DNA of 64,000 bases from Candidatus Nanopelagicales bacterium. Lineage in GTDB: Bacteria; Actinomycetota; Actinomycetes; S36-B12. Of this stretch, positions 45,643 through 55,355 are shown in pieces. The first letter of the stretch is position 1; every line of letters begins with the position of its first letter. Where the stretch lies: NCBI GenBank assembly GCA_028687755.1, contig JAQTZL010000009.1, positions 1 to 64,000 of the forward strand. The letters run 5' to 3'. The notes under the pieces were generated by a model. That model saw only the letters and a program-made list of their open reading frames with translations, was not told the DNA's origin and did no database searches. The translations under genes and the position numbers were made by a program.

Positions 45643-45647
45643 ATGTC

Positions 45648-46358
45648 TTAGTCCAAAAACTTCGCTCTCACGTACTTGGGAAGTTTGCTCTTCATCACGC
45701 TCTTCACGTGGTCTCGATGGATATCACAGATGCTTCTGTTGCCGTAAGCTGGCATTGGTTTCTTGCTCTTAGAGCAGTATCGCTCTACATGACCAAACCA
45801 GATATCAGGGTCACAGTTCTTGGCCATCCCACAGATGCGTCTTTCTTTGTGAACAGAGCCACGACCACCGTTGTAAGCTGCGTCCATCATGGCTGTGCGC
45901 TGATACTCGTCTTCTACGTTGTACAGCGCCCTGTAGTCATCTCTGAGCATCAGAACCATGATCCTCACCTGAGCTTCTGGTTTCTCTCTGATGTTGTTCC
46001 AGTTGATCTTGGGTAGCTCTTTCTTGTACCGCTCGGTCATCTCACTCAGCTTGTCAAACCTGACAGATCCATCTTTGTTGTAGGCGATGGTAATCTGGCC
46101 GACACCTACACCTTTTTCACGATCGGTTTTCAATTGAGCTGTGGAACTGAAACATCGACTGTGTTTAAGGGTGATACAGCTTTCTTTCTCCATCAGAGCC
46201 GGTACGTATTCTGGGTAAGGGATTTCAGGGAAGTGATTTGTAACTTCTTGTTTGATAATGGGGACAAAGCCCCACGCTTTGACTGGGATATCGGGTGCCG
46301 CCCACGCGTTCAGCGACAGAGTCACCGTCAGCAGGAGCATACTCAAGATGTGTTTCAT
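45648..46358 (-). CDS. Exported lytic transglycosylase (endolysin candidate)
   Basis: A 236-residue protein with a Sec signal peptide MKHILSMLLLTVTLSLNAWA and cleavage probably after residue 20. The mature part has the SLT-type motifs: catalytic Glu in ALMEKESC (E59), GVGVGQIT (83-90) and AAYNGGRG. Seven or so cysteines suggest disulphides formed in the periplasm. It would cleave peptidoglycan between NAM and NAG. The phage could use it for lysis or release. It is convergent with the fibre gene and shares its terminator. Confidence 0.83.
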   Translation of the reverse strand: MKHILSMLLLTVTLSLNAWAAPDIPVKAWGFVPIIKQEVTNHFPEIPYPEYVPALMEKESCITLKHSRCFSSTAQLKTDREKGVGVGQITIAYNKDGSVRFDKLSEMTERYKKELPKINWNNIREKPEAQVRIMVLMLRDDYRALYNVEDEYQRTAMMDAAYNGGRGSVHKERRICGMAKNCDPDIWFGHVERYCSKSKKPMPAYGNRSICDIHRDHVKSVMKSKLPKYVRAKFLD

Positions 46359-46438
46359 GGTTTGTCCTTGGTAAAAAACTATCAGAACATGAATATAGCC
46401 CGGGAATTCTGTGATCTACTTTTCAAGGAGTCTCTCTT

Positions 46439-47017
46439 ATGGTCAAAGCTTCCAGCAACCTACCCAACGTAGAGAAGTACTTCTTCTACAGCGAGGTAGC
46501 TGATGATATCCAAACAGGGGATCTCCTGGCTTGGCGCATCAACAAGATCACCTCGATCTTCACCTTTCTCCTGTACTTTTACCAGGTGTTCTTCAAAGCC
46601 ACCTACTCACACACGGCCATTGCTGTGCGCCTGGGTGATCAGGTCTTTGCTGTGGAGGCTACGTCTCCCACAGTGCGCATGATGCCGCTCTGGATGCTGG
46701 GCAACTTCTATCTCTACAGGGCCAACGTTCAAGAGCGTAAAAACAATGTCCACACGTTGTTGAAACACCTCGGCAAGAACTACAGTTTGTTGGACATGGT
46801 CAAGAACATGTTCCAGTTCGGTACCTCTGACGAAGAGCTGTACTGTGCTGAGCAGTGCCACAACTTCTACGAAGAAATCGGATACTTTGTCAACGTGATC
46901 GACGAGGACGAGGACGACATCATCACGCCAGATAAGGTGGTCAAGAAAGTGGTCAAGCAATCTGGCGCTGTGGCCGAGTACATCCGTATCGATAAAGGGA
47001 ATATCTATGCCTGCTAA
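46439..47017 (+). CDS. Permuted papain-like (NlpC/P60, YiiX-type) hydrolase
   Basis: A 192-residue protein after TCAAGGAGTCTCTCTT. GDLLAWR (27-33) and YSHTAIAVRLGDQVF (H58) are the conserved first part of YiiX/YebB-type permuted NlpC/P60 enzymes; C136 in ELYCAEQC is the nucleophile. A hydrophobic stretch at 38-52 lies between them. It could hydrolyse peptidoglycan or a lipid ester. Its overlap of 11 bases with the adaptor gene suggests that it works with tail proteins. Confidence 0.78.
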   Translation: MVKASSNLPNVEKYFFYSEVADDIQTGDLLAWRINKITSIFTFLLYFYQVFFKATYSHTAIAVRLGDQVFAVEATSPTVRMMPLWMLGNFYLYRANVQERKNNVHTLLKHLGKNYSLLDMVKNMFQFGTSDEELYCAEQCHNFYEEIGYFVNVIDEDEDDIITPDKVVKKVVKQSGAVAEYIRIDKGNIYAC

Positions 47018-48098
47018 CTTTCCGTTGGATCTTGACCCCACAGGTCAGAACCCCAACAACCTCATCCCTGATGAGCTTCACACACTCGGCTCTACACCTG
47101 TCCGAGCCGTCGCCACTCGACACGGACCATTTGTCTGTGGTCCTAACAGTCCTCTGGTCAAGTCTGGTGCCACAGTTCTTCAGCGTGGTATCGACTACCA
47201 AGTTGCTGAGCTGCATCAAGAAGCCACACTTCGGTACAGCAAAGAGATCGCTGAGATCATCTTGATTCTGAACCCAGCGGTGGGTCCAGATGTCACTGTG
47301 ACTTACCAGGCTCTGGGTGGTCCCTACGCACACAGTTCTGCGGCGATCGCAAACCTGTACCAAACTGTCATGCAGGACAATCGTCCTATCGACTGGGCAA
47401 ACGTCAAGAACAAACCGGCTGACTACCTGCCTACGGTTCACCGACATCTGCTGGATGACATCTACGGCTTTGAGCCTGTGGTGGACTATCTGGAGCGCAT
47501 CAAGTCTGCAATCACACTGGGGCAGACACAGCTGGTGCTGAACATCTTGGAAGAGCTGCTTTCACAGTTCAGGTGCAAAGAGTTGCCCAAGGTGCTTCCC
47601 AGCAACCGCATGATGCAGTACGACGCCTTCTTGTACTTCATGAGTCGCAAGAAGCTTCTCAGCAACGTCTGGATCGATGTTCCTGAGTGCAGCTGGGTTA
47701 AGGGTCAGTCAGCGATGTTCGAGATCGAGACATCGGACTATCCTGTCGGCACAACGCTGTATTGGTCGTTCTACAACCCTCACGGACCTGTTGCACTCAT
47801 CAGCAACACCTCTGGGACCATCACCACCAACGGCGGTATCGTTCAGGTACAGATCTACGTACCCGGTGAAGCCAATGTGAACAATGAGAAGTTGTATCTG
47901 GGTGTGAAAGAAGACCCAGACGCTGAAGACTATTTGGCAGTGACCTACCAGATCAAGGTGCAGGAGTACGTGACCGCAAGCACTGCGTACGGTCAAGTCT
48001 ACTCGGGCACAGTGCTACCCACCATCTTCGGTCTGACCTTCGGCACATTTGCCGACAACGACGAGTTGCGTCTCCGCTACCTGCTCAGCAACCCTTAA
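47007..48098 (+). CDS. Baseplate or fibre adaptor-type virion protein
   Basis: A 363-residue protein starting MPANFPLDLDPTGQNPNN. The first 20 residues share the pattern MPA.[FY]PLD..G..P.N.[IV].[DN]ELHT with the minus-strand gene at 54292, so they are related adaptor modules. The middle has helical DDIYGFEPVVDYLERI, the end a beta domain (WVKGQSAMFEIET). It probably links a fibre to the tail. Overlap with the preceding hydrolase suggests co-translation. Confidence 0.74.
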   Translation: MPANFPLDLDPTGQNPNNLIPDELHTLGSTPVRAVATRHGPFVCGPNSPLVKSGATVLQRGIDYQVAELHQEATLRYSKEIAEIILILNPAVGPDVTVTYQALGGPYAHSSAAIANLYQTVMQDNRPIDWANVKNKPADYLPTVHRHLLDDIYGFEPVVDYLERIKSAITLGQTQLVLNILEELLSQFRCKELPKVLPSNRMMQYDAFLYFMSRKKLLSNVWIDVPECSWVKGQSAMFEIETSDYPVGTTLYWSFYNPHGPVALISNTSGTITTNGGIVQVQIYVPGEANVNNEKLYLGVKEDPDAEDYLAVTYQIKVQEYVTASTAYGQVYSGTVLPTIFGLTFGTFADNDELRLRYLLSNP

Positions 48099-48106
48099 GC
48101 CACTCT

Positions 48107-48139
48107 AGCCCTTACACCTGCATAACAGGTGTAAGGGCT
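48107..48139. terminator. Intrinsic terminator
   Basis: A 14-bp perfect stem AGCCCTTACACCTG and complement with a 5-base CATAA loop, followed by TAGATTTT, just after the adaptor gene. Confidence 0.9.
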
Positions 48140-48193
48140 TAGATTTTGTGATTCGTCTATCCCGGTCACACGGGTCAACAAAGGAAACTCACC

Positions 48194-49039
48194 ATGTCAC
48201 TCTTCACCAAAGCCGATCCGCTTGTTCCCGCACTGACCGCTACCCAGTTCATGGCGCGGCACAAGACCGGCGCAGTCTTCGCTACCGAAAGCATCTCCAC
48301 CTTTCTGGGACAGATCAAAGACACCGCACTGAATCTGGCCAACATGGTCACACTTCAGTCCCCCGACAAAGTGGTGTTTGACGCGGTCAGCACCAAGCAC
48401 CGAACACTGGCTAAAGCCAAGGAAACCTCATTCGCCAACTTCAAGCACGTCATCATCTCCAAACCTGAATCGTTCAGCGGTTTGTATGTGGACTACCTGA
48501 AGGACTTGACAGATGCCGCTATCTCTGTCTCAGCCATGACAGATGAAGCCACAGAGCGTCTGCGCATGGTCCTGGCTACCTTCATCAACGAGTACAGCGA
48601 TGAACGTGCTGAAAGCATCTACGGCTACCACAAGTTCAAAGACGAAGAGAAGCGTCTGGAGAAAGTGAAGAAGGAGATGGCTTCTTACTTCACGGCTTCG
48701 TCCAACAAAAGCAAAACCAACCCTTCAGACGTGCTGAAGTCTTTTGCCGATCTGGAAAAGATCTACGAGCAGCTTCGCAACCTGAATGATGTCCTCTCTG
48801 AAGCTCGTTTGAAGAAGATCGACAAAGACAGTCGTGGGTTGGTGGAGATGGTAGACCTGCTGATCGAGCACAACATCCAGTCCGGTGTCTTGGTGAAGAA
48901 CAACACCGCCAAAAAGGAACTGATGGAGTGCATCCACACCACAGCTCAGTTGATCGAGTTCTACAATGCTCTGTTTGCGCAGCTGATGTTTTTCTGTGGC
49001 TCATTTAAAGCCCTCACAGAAGCTTTGAACGACTTTTGA
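48194..49039 (+). CDS. Helical virion-type protein
   Basis: A 281-residue, mainly helical protein after CAAAGGAAACTCACC. It contains a long lysine-rich coiled-coil-like segment (about 150-215). No catalytic motif. It lies between an adaptor and the large fibre gene and is likely a virion component, but the family is not recognised. Confidence 0.7.
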   Translation: MSLFTKADPLVPALTATQFMARHKTGAVFATESISTFLGQIKDTALNLANMVTLQSPDKVVFDAVSTKHRTLAKAKETSFANFKHVIISKPESFSGLYVDYLKDLTDAAISVSAMTDEATERLRMVLATFINEYSDERAESIYGYHKFKDEEKRLEKVKKEMASYFTASSNKSKTNPSDVLKSFADLEKIYEQLRNLNDVLSEARLKKIDKDSRGLVEMVDLLIEHNIQSGVLVKNNTAKKELMECIHTTAQLIEFYNALFAQLMFFCGSFKALTEALNDF

Positions 49040-49068
49040 TACCTTCGTATAGGTAATAAGATAAGAAC

Positions 49069-49100
49069 GCTCTAGAAGGCCTTTACAGGCCTTCTAGAGC
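49069..49100. terminator. Bidirectional terminator between convergent genes
   Basis: GCTCTAGAAGGCC pairs with GGCCTTCTAGAGC, between genes ending at 49039 (plus) and 49115 (minus). Confidence 0.88.
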
Positions 49101-49114
49101 TATTCTATTTTGCT

Positions 49115-52100
49115 TTACATGCGAGCCATCACGTAGCTGTACAGCTCAGTGAGTTGCGTACGGAGCAGAGCCACTTCTTCTTGCAACTGAGTGATCGTTG
49201 CAGCGTCTGTGATCCCGTAGCCAGCCAGTGTGGTGGGGTTTTCACCGCCGGTGGCGATACCTTTGTTGGTGACCGTCAGCTTGGTGTAGGTGCCAGCGGT
49301 GATGCCGCTTGCCTTCAACACCGGAACCAACGTCACATTCGCAGAGCCGTCGAACGAGACAGCCGGTGCGGACATGTCGACAGAGTCAGCGCTGAACTGG
49401 CGAGACGTGGCCAACTTGGTAGCTGTGTCAGCGTTGCCCTTCAGTGCAGCTGTGATTTCGCGCGCAGCAAAGTCGCCATTGCTGTCACGAGAGACCAAAG
49501 TGTTGCCAGTGTTGGCAGGTGTAGCGTTGGAGCTGATCGACAGATCACCACCGATGCCCGTGCCATTGTTGCTGACAGAGATGCCGATGCCGGTGGTCGA
49601 CAGCGTGCGACGAACCATCTTCATGTTGACAGCGTCGAGGGCGATCAAGCCACCGCCACCTTCGTCACCACCCATCAGGGAGATGTCTGTCAAGAAGCTG
49701 TTCAGTCCTTGTGCGTCAGTGATGCCGTAGCCACCCAGCGTGGTTGGGTTGGAACCGGCGGTGGCGCGTCCGTAGCCGTCGATGACAACCTTGGTGTAAG
49801 TACCAGGTGTGACACCAGTAGTAGCCAGGTCGATGTTGTCAGCGTTGACGATGATGCGCTGTGTGTTGGCCGAGTTGATCTGGATGGTGTTGCCAGAGAT
49901 GGTCAGGCCGTTGCCAGCGATCAAGGAACCTTGTCCGGAGAACTGGTTCACGCTGATGTCGTCAGTGCCGATGGTGAAGGTCACGGGGTTCTGCACCACC
50001 AATGTCCAACCAGTACCCTTCAGCGTATCGCCGTCAAAGACGTAGAAGTAGCTGCGTGGGATCTCGGAAGACTCGTCGGCAGTCACCACACGCTTCAGGA
50101 TGAAGGGGGTGCCAGCGTCGCCAGTCTGTTGTACTGTGTAGTCACCGTTCTGGATAGCTGCAGCTTGCAGACGCACCAAGATGCGGTCATTGACTGCGAC
50201 CACCTTGCCGTCAACCACCAGGCCACCGTTAGCGGTACCGGTCAGTGTGGCGTTGACACCAGAGGTGCCGTTGCTGTAGGTAGCAGCCAAGGCTTCGGTG
50301 GTAGCCAGACGCACGGAGGGTTTGTTGATCAAACCTTGTGCGACAGCATCCACATACTGCTTGGTCGTGGGGTGCATGGCGGAAGAAGGGTCGGCGTGCA
50401 GGGTGATGTACCCTGTCATGGTGCCGCCGGACTTCGCCAAACGTGTGTTGTCCTGAGAGTCAACGTAGGTCTTGGTCACTGGGTCAACCAGGAGACCATC
50501 CACATCACTGCGGAGCGTAGACACGTTGGTCTGCACAGTGCCGATAGTGGTTTCCAGTGCTTCGCGTGCACCGTCAACCTGAGCTTCCACAAACTGCTTG
50601 GTAGCAGCGCCCAGATCTGCAACAGGATCAGCGGCCAGGAGCAGCGGCCCAGTCATCGTGTCACCGGACTTGGACACCTTGGTGCTCACATCGCCACCCA
50701 GAGATGCGGCTGCGGCAGTGATGGCCGATTCCACGAACTCTTTGTTGGCGGCGTGCATGGCGTCAGTTGGCGCAGCATGCAGCGTCAAGAAGCCAGTCAG
50801 AGTGTCGCCAGCTTTGTTGACCTTCAGAGCAGCAGCATCGTCCACGTACTTCTTGGTAGAGGCATGCAGATCCAGAGTCGGCGCAGCGTGCAGGGTGATG
50901 AACCCGGACATCTCGCCACCGGCTTTGTTCAGCTTGCTGTCCAGCTGATCCTGTACGTTGGAAGACACTGTACCCAGGTAGTTCACCTCGGTGGCAGAAA
51001 CCGTCAGTGCGTCCAGGAAAGCGTTCTGACCAGAGGTCAAGTGCAGGGCGTCGTCAGAGGCGTGGCCGGTCAAAGCTGCGTCTGCGTACTGCTTGGTCAC
51101 AGCGTGCAGATTCAGCGTGGGGTCAGCGTGCAGGGTGATGAACCCAGTGACTTCACCGCCGGTTTTGTCAAACTTCAGTGCAGCAACAGCGTCGACGTAC
51201 TGCTTAGGAGCAGCCATCAGGTTGCCGGTGGGGTTGGCGTGCAGGTACAGAGGACCTGTCATCGTGTCACCACCGATGGCCACCTTGCTGTCGATCTGGT
51301 CTTGCACGTCCGATGTCACACCAGACAAGTAGTTCACTTGGTCAGAGGTAACTGTACCGACGATGGAAGACAGCCAGTTGCGTTCGATGGGGCTGATGTG
51401 CAGATCGGTGTCGGTTGCGTGCGTAGACAGATTGGTGTCCACGTACTGCTTGTTGGTGGGGTGCATAGCGCTTTCAGGCGCAGCGTGCAGTACCAAGAAG
51501 CCGGTCAGGGTGTCACCAGCCTTATTGACCTTCAGGGCGTCCTGATTGTCGACATAGGTCTTGGTCGTGGGGTCAGTGTTGAGTGCGTCGACGATGAGCG
51601 TCAGGGCGCTCAGATCGTCAGCCACACCAGTGACCGCTGTGTCAACGTAGGTCTTGTTGGTGACATCATCACCGACCAGAGGAGCGTTGGTGTAACGCAA
51701 CAGCGCGCCGGCACCGGTGACAGTGATGGAGCCAGACACCGTGTTGGTACCAGACTTCTGTACGGAGTCATTGACCTTCAGCATGACCGCGTCTGCGATA
51801 TGCAGATAGGCGCCAGACTGAGTCAGCGTGGCTTCATCAACTTCCAGAGAGAGCTGGTTCTCACCGTTCACGATGACAGCCGACGCACTGTCAACATTGA
51901 TGCGGACCTTGTCGTCACCGATGATCAGACCAGTGCCCACGCGAACGTGGAGCATGTTGGAAGTGAGTTCCAGCGCATCACCTGCCGCGATGTTCACAGA
52001 GGTGTTGGTGGGTGCCCACGAGTCAGCAGACTTGTAGGTGTATGTCACGCCGAAGTTAGGTGCCAGCGGTGCATACACCAGTGTCGTCGAGCTGATCTGA

Positions 52101-53503
52101 ACAGCTTCACCCAGTACTTCGGTAGGACCCGCGCCGATCGACATCACCTTGATGATGCGTTTCTGGGAACCGTTCAGGTCGGCACCGGCCGCGGTCGCTG
52201 TCGAGAAAACCACACCGAAGCGGTCACCGGCGGCCACGTCGCGACCCAGGATGTCCACCCAGCTGCCGTCACGGTAGGTAACAGCACGCTTACGCAGAGC
52301 GGCCCAAAGTCCGGACCCGTTATCAGGCACGATGTAGACATCGCCTTCGACAGGGGAAACAGGCGGAACGCCCAGGTTGGCGGACACCAGGTTGGCGGCC
52401 ACGATCGGGTCTTCCCAGCGCTGACCGACTTGCAGAGCGTCGACGTAGGCCTTGTTCACCAGCTCGTTGCTGGAGGTAGCGGTCTTGCTGACGTAGATGG
52501 CGTAGCCAGGGGCCACAGTCACGTCACCGGTGATAGTGCCACCAGCCTTGTCGAACTTGGAGTCGATCTGGCTTTGGACATCGGAGGTCACGCCAGTCAA
52601 ACGGTTGACTTCAGTAGCCGACACTGTCACAGCGTCCAAGAACGCATTCTGTTCACTGGTCAGGTGAAGGGTGTCGTCACCGGCGTGAGTCGACAGACCT
52701 GCGTCCGTGTACTGCTTGGTAGCAGCATGCATGTTGGCAGTCGGATCGGCGTGCAGCGTGGCAAAGCCAGTCAGATTACCACCGGACTTGTCGAACTTGG
52801 TGTTCAGACCAGTGTCGGTGTACTGCTTGGTCGCAGGATGCATGTTGTCTGTGGGAGCAGCATGCAGAGTGACGAACCCAGTCATCGTGCCGCCGGACTT
52901 GTCCAGTTTGCTGTCCAGTTGTTCTTGAACACCCGAGGTCACACCTGCGAGTCGGTTGACTTCAGTGGACGTCACGCCCGCGACAACGGCGGACAACCAA
53001 AGACGCTCACCTTCAACCAGATGGAGTCCTGTGTCGGTAGCATGAGAACTCAGACCTGTGTCCACGTACTGCTTGTTAGCAGCGTGCATGGTGTTAGTGG
53101 GAGCGGCGTGCAGGGTGATGAAACCGGTGACCGTGCCACCGGTTTTGTCAAACTTCAATGCCAAACCAGCGTCGGTGTAGGCCTTGGTTGTTGCATCGTT
53201 GTCATTGAGAGGGTCAGCTGCCAGGACCAGGGTGCCGGTCATGGTGCCACCGGACTTGTTCAGCTTGGTATCGAGCTGACTCTGAACGTTGCCGGTCAGG
53301 CCGTTCAGGTAGTTCAGCTCAGCCACATCGACATTCAGACTGTCCAGCAGGTCTTTCTGAGTCTGAGTCAGGTGAAGAGCGGTGTTCTCGCTGTGGGCGT
53401 AGACGGTGCTGTCCACGTAGTTTTTCGTGGCGGCTTCTGCCGCTACAAGTGGATCCCGTTCCAGATAAAGAGGACCACGTCGATCGCCGGCTGTGAGTTT
53501 CAT
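49115..53503 (-). CDS. Large repeat tail fibre
   Basis: A 1462-residue fibre; start at ATG 53503 (second in-frame ATG 53506 is also close), with AAGGAGTC just upstream. About twelve copies of a repeat unit run through it, with pattern G[FY][IVL]TLHA[AD]P...MH[AP]A[TN]KQ[YF]V[DE], often followed by H[AT][GTS]D...LHLT..Q..[FL]LD. Near the C-terminus comes the fibre motif VTPGTYTKVVIDGYGRATAG and then a coiled-coil-like end QLQEEVALLRTQLTELYSYV. It is a trimeric-type fibre shaft; receptor binding would be at the C-terminal end. It is in the opposite strand from the Kelch fibres. Confidence 0.86.
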   Translation of the reverse strand: MKLTAGDRRGPLYLERDPLVAAEAATKNYVDSTVYAHSENTALHLTQTQKDLLDSLNVDVAELNYLNGLTGNVQSQLDTKLNKSGGTMTGTLVLAADPLNDNDATTKAYTDAGLALKFDKTGGTVTGFITLHAAPTNTMHAANKQYVDTGLSSHATDTGLHLVEGERLWLSAVVAGVTSTEVNRLAGVTSGVQEQLDSKLDKSGGTMTGFVTLHAAPTDNMHPATKQYTDTGLNTKFDKSGGNLTGFATLHADPTANMHAATKQYTDAGLSTHAGDDTLHLTSEQNAFLDAVTVSATEVNRLTGVTSDVQSQIDSKFDKAGGTITGDVTVAPGYAIYVSKTATSSNELVNKAYVDALQVGQRWEDPIVAANLVSANLGVPPVSPVEGDVYIVPDNGSGLWAALRKRAVTYRDGSWVDILGRDVAAGDRFGVVFSTATAAGADLNGSQKRIIKVMSIGAGPTEVLGEAVQISSTTLVYAPLAPNFGVTYTYKSADSWAPTNTSVNIAAGDALELTSNMLHVRVGTGLIIGDDKVRINVDSASAVIVNGENQLSLEVDEATLTQSGAYLHIADAVMLKVNDSVQKSGTNTVSGSITVTGAGALLRYTNAPLVGDDVTNKTYVDTAVTGVADDLSALTLIVDALNTDPTTKTYVDNQDALKVNKAGDTLTGFLVLHAAPESAMHPTNKQYVDTNLSTHATDTDLHISPIERNWLSSIVGTVTSDQVNYLSGVTSDVQDQIDSKVAIGGDTMTGPLYLHANPTGNLMAAPKQYVDAVAALKFDKTGGEVTGFITLHADPTLNLHAVTKQYADAALTGHASDDALHLTSGQNAFLDALTVSATEVNYLGTVSSNVQDQLDSKLNKAGGEMSGFITLHAAPTLDLHASTKKYVDDAAALKVNKAGDTLTGFLTLHAAPTDAMHAANKEFVESAITAAAASLGGDVSTKVSKSGDTMTGPLLLAADPVADLGAATKQFVEAQVDGAREALETTIGTVQTNVSTLRSDVDGLLVDPVTKTYVDSQDNTRLAKSGGTMTGYITLHADPSSAMHPTTKQYVDAVAQGLINKPSVRLATTEALAATYSNGTSGVNATLTGTANGGLVVDGKVVAVNDRILVRLQAAAIQNGDYTVQQTGDAGTPFILKRVVTADESSEIPRSYFYVFDGDTLKGTGWTLVVQNPVTFTIGTDDISVNQFSGQGSLIAGNGLTISGNTIQINSANTQRIIVNADNIDLATTGVTPGTYTKVVIDGYGRATAGSNPTTLGGYGITDAQGLNSFLTDISLMGGDEGGGGLIALDAVNMKMVRRTLSTTGIGISVSNNGTGIGGDLSISSNATPANTGNTLVSRDSNGDFAAREITAALKGNADTATKLATSRQFSADSVDMSAPAVSFDGSANVTLVPVLKASGITAGTYTKLTVTNKGIATGGENPTTLAGYGITDAATITQLQEEVALLRTQLTELYSYVMARM

Positions 53504-53577
53504 CATGACTCCTTGTAAAAAACAACAAAAAAGAGAATACGCGTTAAATGACTGCCACTTGATTTGAAATACCTCCA

Positions 53578-53610
53578 CCCCCTTCTGGCCATGGGTAGAC
53601 CAGAAGGGGG
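53578..53610. terminator. Intrinsic terminator
   Basis: CCCCCTTCTGG pairs with CCAGAAGGGGG over an 11-base loop, six bases past the stop of the methyltransferase-like gene. Confidence 0.78.
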
Positions 53611-53616
53611 ATGTGG

Positions 53617-54288
53617 TTAACTTTTTGACCAAATTACAGGAACCTCAAACGTAGCGGAATCAACCCAATCCAAAGCTCGGTAAGCTTTAAATGACGTTGG
53701 TTTTCTCCAAGCTTCGGAGCACCATAACTTAACCTCGATGTCCGGATATTCAACGGCTATGGTGTCAAATACCCCCTTCCACCAAAATGGAGGTCGCACG
53801 GTTATATGCGCGTTTTCACCGTTTGGTAATGTTGCCGCGGCTTTGTAACACGCCACGTTAACGATCAAAAGCTTTTTAGTCAAACTGAAAAGCTCTCTCA
53901 CTACCCTGGGTATATCAGCGACAAAAATGTGCTCTAAGACATCAAAACAAACTACAGCGTCAGCTGGTTGTCGCTCGTCTATGTTTCTCGATGGTTCGTA
54001 ACGATACACGTCCTTAAGCTCGAAGTATTCCTTGGCTGACAAATCACCCTGAAATCCAGAACTTAGATAATTGCTACCGCCGCAGCCGTAGTCCAATAGC
54101 GTCTGCGCGCCTACCGACAGCAGAGCACCTTTCACTGGTTTTTTAAAGAACCTGATTTCCATGTCGCTGAACACGGTTTTAATGTGCACGTCCTTGATTG
54201 TGGTGTAACCACTCAAGACCATGTCAGAATAGAGTGCTATCAGCTGCTGCTGTTTAGCAGACGGCGTGTACAGTAAGGATGTTTGCAT
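53617..54288 (-). CDS. Class I SAM-dependent methyltransferase-like protein
   Basis: A 223-residue protein with motif I LLDYGCGGSNY (about 64-74) and FDVLEH (about 115-120), the two hallmarks of class I SAM methyltransferases. The sequence AHITVRPPFWWKG late in the protein is like the H.T...P.WW segment of a phage group often found near tail or cell-wall genes. The substrate is unknown: nucleotide, sugar or protein are all possible. It starts right after the adaptor gene at 54292 without an obvious ribosome site and so is coupled. Confidence 0.75.
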   Translation of the reverse strand: MQTSLLYTPSAKQQQLIALYSDMVLSGYTTIKDVHIKTVFSDMEIRFFKKPVKGALLSVGAQTLLDYGCGGSNYLSSGFQGDLSAKEYFELKDVYRYEPSRNIDERQPADAVVCFDVLEHIFVADIPRVVRELFSLTKKLLIVNVACYKAAATLPNGENAHITVRPPFWWKGVFDTIAVEYPDIEVKLWCSEAWRKPTSFKAYRALDWVDSATFEVPVIWSKS

Positions 54289-54291
54289 GTC

Positions 54292-55299
54292 TTATCGAAC
54301 TTTACCAGAGACGTAGCCCATGATTTCATGGATAGCTGCGTCAAACTGTGCCTTGGTCACATAGCCTCCGTCTGTGGTTCCGGCGGCTTCTTCGATGGCG
54401 GTGATCTGGGCCTGAAGAGTTTGCATCGCAGCAGACAAGTTGCCCAAGTTGACAGCGTGAGCGTTGTCGGTCGGGTTTACCACAGAAAGTGCTCCTGTCA
54501 TGATACCGCCGGATTTGTCCAGCTTGGTATCCATGCCACTTTGGTAAACATCGTTGGTCACGTAGTTGGCCAACAAAGAAGCAACGTCTTGCCCTGCGGA
54601 GATCAGCTGATCCACGTAGGCTTTGTTGACCGCGTGCTCAGGTTGACCAGGCATACCTGGAAGTTCCAAGGGCCCTAGCATGGCGTCGCCGGACTTGCGG
54701 ATGTAGTTGGTCGATGTACCTGAGTTGAAGTCGCTCAAGAAGTTCTGGATCGTGGCACTGGTGAAGCTCGCGTTGTTGGCGATCGCGTTAACGATCTCTT
54801 GCAGAACTGCCACCAGTTGTTCTTGACCGTAGAACGAACTGTAGTCTTGGTAGTGGGGTGTGGGAGGCCAAGACGTCGGCAAGTTAGCGATCAGGTCAAA
54901 GACGGTCGTACGTGGGTTGTAGGCCTTCTCAGCCAACATGGTCAGCACCAAGTTGCGATCGACCACTTTGTCACCACCAACGGTCTGGTAGCTTGTGATC
55001 TTCAAGATACCATTGGCGTCCAGGTTGTGCAGGGTCAGTGAGCCATACATCTGTTTGCCTGTGATCCGTGTACCCGTCACATAGGGCAAGGCAAAGCTGA
55101 AGTCCACGTCTTCCACCAGAGGTGTTTCGACGTTGTTGACGATCAGGCTCATGCCAAAGTTGTCCACGTAGAACGGGGCAAAGTTCGGCACCAGAAAGTG
55201 GTAGTCACGGAACTGTGCCTCCGAGACAGTGTGCAGCTCGTTGGTCACACGGTTCAGTGGACTGACACCTGACGTGTCAAGAGGGTAGGTGGCTGGCAT
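54292..55299 (-). CDS. Baseplate or fibre adaptor with fibre-repeat C-terminus
   Basis: A 335-residue protein, ATG after AAGGACACCCC. The first 20 residues match the adaptor at 47007. The second half contains two fibre units: GDAMLGPLELPGMP...HAVNKAYVDQL and SGGIMTGALSVVNPTDNAHAVNLG, the same grammar as the large fibre at 49115. It is thus likely the adaptor for that fibre or a short fibre itself. Confidence 0.76.
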   Translation of the reverse strand: MPATYPLDTSGVSPLNRVTNELHTVSEAQFRDYHFLVPNFAPFYVDNFGMSLIVNNVETPLVEDVDFSFALPYVTGTRITGKQMYGSLTLHNLDANGILKITSYQTVGGDKVVDRNLVLTMLAEKAYNPRTTVFDLIANLPTSWPPTPHYQDYSSFYGQEQLVAVLQEIVNAIANNASFTSATIQNFLSDFNSGTSTNYIRKSGDAMLGPLELPGMPGQPEHAVNKAYVDQLISAGQDVASLLANYVTNDVYQSGMDTKLDKSGGIMTGALSVVNPTDNAHAVNLGNLSAAMQTLQAQITAIEEAAGTTDGGYVTKAQFDAAIHEIMGYVSGKVR

Positions 55300-55355
55300 G
55301 GGGTGTCCTTTGTTAAGAAATCAAAAAATCTCCTAGAGAGCAATGTCGATTAGCA

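Noticed and set aside
49154..53518. A 1454-codon plus-strand open frame opposite the large fibre
   Set aside because: It is the complement of the repeat fibre; its product is Val/Gln/Arg/His-rich without domains and keeps open only because of the repetitive codon use of the real gene.
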